DNA of 5,852 nucleotides from assembly GCA_029937205.1 (NCBI GenBank), contig JAPYQV010000197.1:1-5852 (forward strand). Direction: 5' to 3'. Below are positions 5,303 through 5,852 of this stretch, one piece after another. A program made the translations under genes and the position numbers. Origin of the DNA: Alphaproteobacteria bacterium. GTDB taxonomy: Bacteria; Pseudomonadota; Alphaproteobacteria; UBA828. Below the pieces are notes generated by a model. That model had not been told where the DNA came from. It searched no databases and saw nothing but the letters and a program-made list of their open reading frames with translations. Numbering within the stretch: the first letter of the stretch is position 1; the number at the start of each line of letters is the position of its first letter.

Positions 5303-5852
5303 GTGAATAATGATCGCAGTGCGCCCCAGTTCTATGATGGCCTCACCCGCTGGCTATTGGAACAGGGGTTGAAAGAGCTCGACCTGTCCGAATTGGTACG
5401 CGGCTTGGGCCAGCGCCTTGTCGCCAGCGGCAATCCGATCCACAGAATTGCCATTGGCGGGATGATCCTGCATCCCGTCTTCGGCGCGCTTGACGTGACC
5501 TGGGATGCGCAATCCGACGTCGTTCGCAATGAAAAATTCCCGCGCAGCGGATTTAAGTCAGCGGAATTTCAAAACGCACCCTTTTTCTATTCAACCGTCA
5601 ATAAACTCCCTTTTGAATGCTATCATCTTGAAGAAAGTGACTTACCAAGGTCGTTTCCGATATTCGAAAAATTAAGGGCGCAAGGCGTAACGGATTACCT
5701 TGTTGCCTTCCATTCCTTTGGCCATGACGGCAAGGCATTATGGGCTGACCTGCCTTCCGTAACCCGCAGCGTGGTAATTTCATTCTCGACACGCCGGATC
5801 GGCGGCTTTGATGCTCACGAAATCGAATATTTGCGCGCGTTGACCCTACCTC
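5303..5852 (+). CDS. N-terminal part of a probable adenylate/guanylate cyclase, cut by window edge
   Basis: An open frame from GTG at 5303 to the right edge: 183 codons, no stop. An in-frame TAG at 5288 blocks extension; AGGA at 5289-5292 is a distant Shine-Dalgarno. Seen: TRWLLEQGLKELDLSELVRG (15-34), LVASGNPIHRIAIGGMILHP (39-58), then FPIFEKLRAQGVTDYLVAFH (118-137) and STRRIGGFDAHEIEYLRAL (162-180). This order resembles the GAF-like N-terminal region found before the catalytic domain in many alphaproteobacterial adenylate/guanylate cyclase-domain proteins, which make cAMP or cGMP from nucleoside triphosphate. That catalytic domain, if present, lies outside the window, so cyclase activity is inference. 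No signal peptide or membrane segment in the visible part. The section around 5560-5720 is AT-richer than its neighbours, with TTA, AAA and TTT codons. Likely cotranscribed with the preceding methyltransferase gene. Confidence 0.72.
   Translation, partial: MNNDRSAPQFYDGLTRWLLEQGLKELDLSELVRGLGQRLVASGNPIHRIAIGGMILHPVFGALDVTWDAQSDVVRNEKFPRSGFKSAEFQNAPFFYSTVNKLPFECYHLEESDLPRSFPIFEKLRAQGVTDYLVAFHSFGHDGKALWADLPSVTRSVVISFSTRRIGGFDAHEIEYLRALTLP

Overview
The window looks like ordinary chromosomal DNA from an alphaproteobacterium, probably near the Rhodospirillales. The main grounds are the divergent pair lysC/ubiG, a RodZ-type gene downstream of lysC, and a DUF1178 gene next to ubiG, a neighbourhood I recognise from that class. 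The DNA is moderately GC-rich with strongly GC-biased third codon positions, which explains the long antisense open frames. I see no tRNA, rRNA, CRISPR array, insertion sequence or phage gene.

Layout, left to right. A RodZ-like gene (HTH domain, one membrane helix, periplasmic linker) runs off the left edge on the minus strand. After a gap of about 290 bases come a FabK/nitronate-monooxygenase-family flavoprotein and the aspartokinase gene lysC. Both are on the minus strand, and the lysC stop lies inside the start of the flavoprotein gene, so these two very likely share a transcript. A 119-base divergent promoter region separates lysC from ubiG on the plus strand. ubiG converges on a DUF1178 zinc-ribbon gene (minus strand) across a short AT-rich gap. 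Divergent from DUF1178 is a TehB-like SAM methyltransferase gene. It is followed 20 bases later by the 5' part of a gene whose product resembles the N-terminal region of alphaproteobacterial class III adenylate/guanylate cyclases; this runs off the right edge.

Functionally this is housekeeping: lysine/threonine/methionine entry (LysC), ubiquinone O-methylation (UbiG), cell-shape scaffold (RodZ), a flavin oxidoreductase that may be an enoyl-ACP reductase, and possibly cyclic-nucleotide signalling. Both edge genes are incomplete, which hides their diagnostic C-terminal domains.

I do not find a new defence, mobile or biosynthetic system. The points most worth a second look are: two changed residues in the normally conserved nucleotide-binding motif of LysC; the FabK-like features of the flavoprotein and its place directly after lysC; a GC hairpin just before a lysC start that lacks a Shine-Dalgarno; and the truncated cyclase-like gene.
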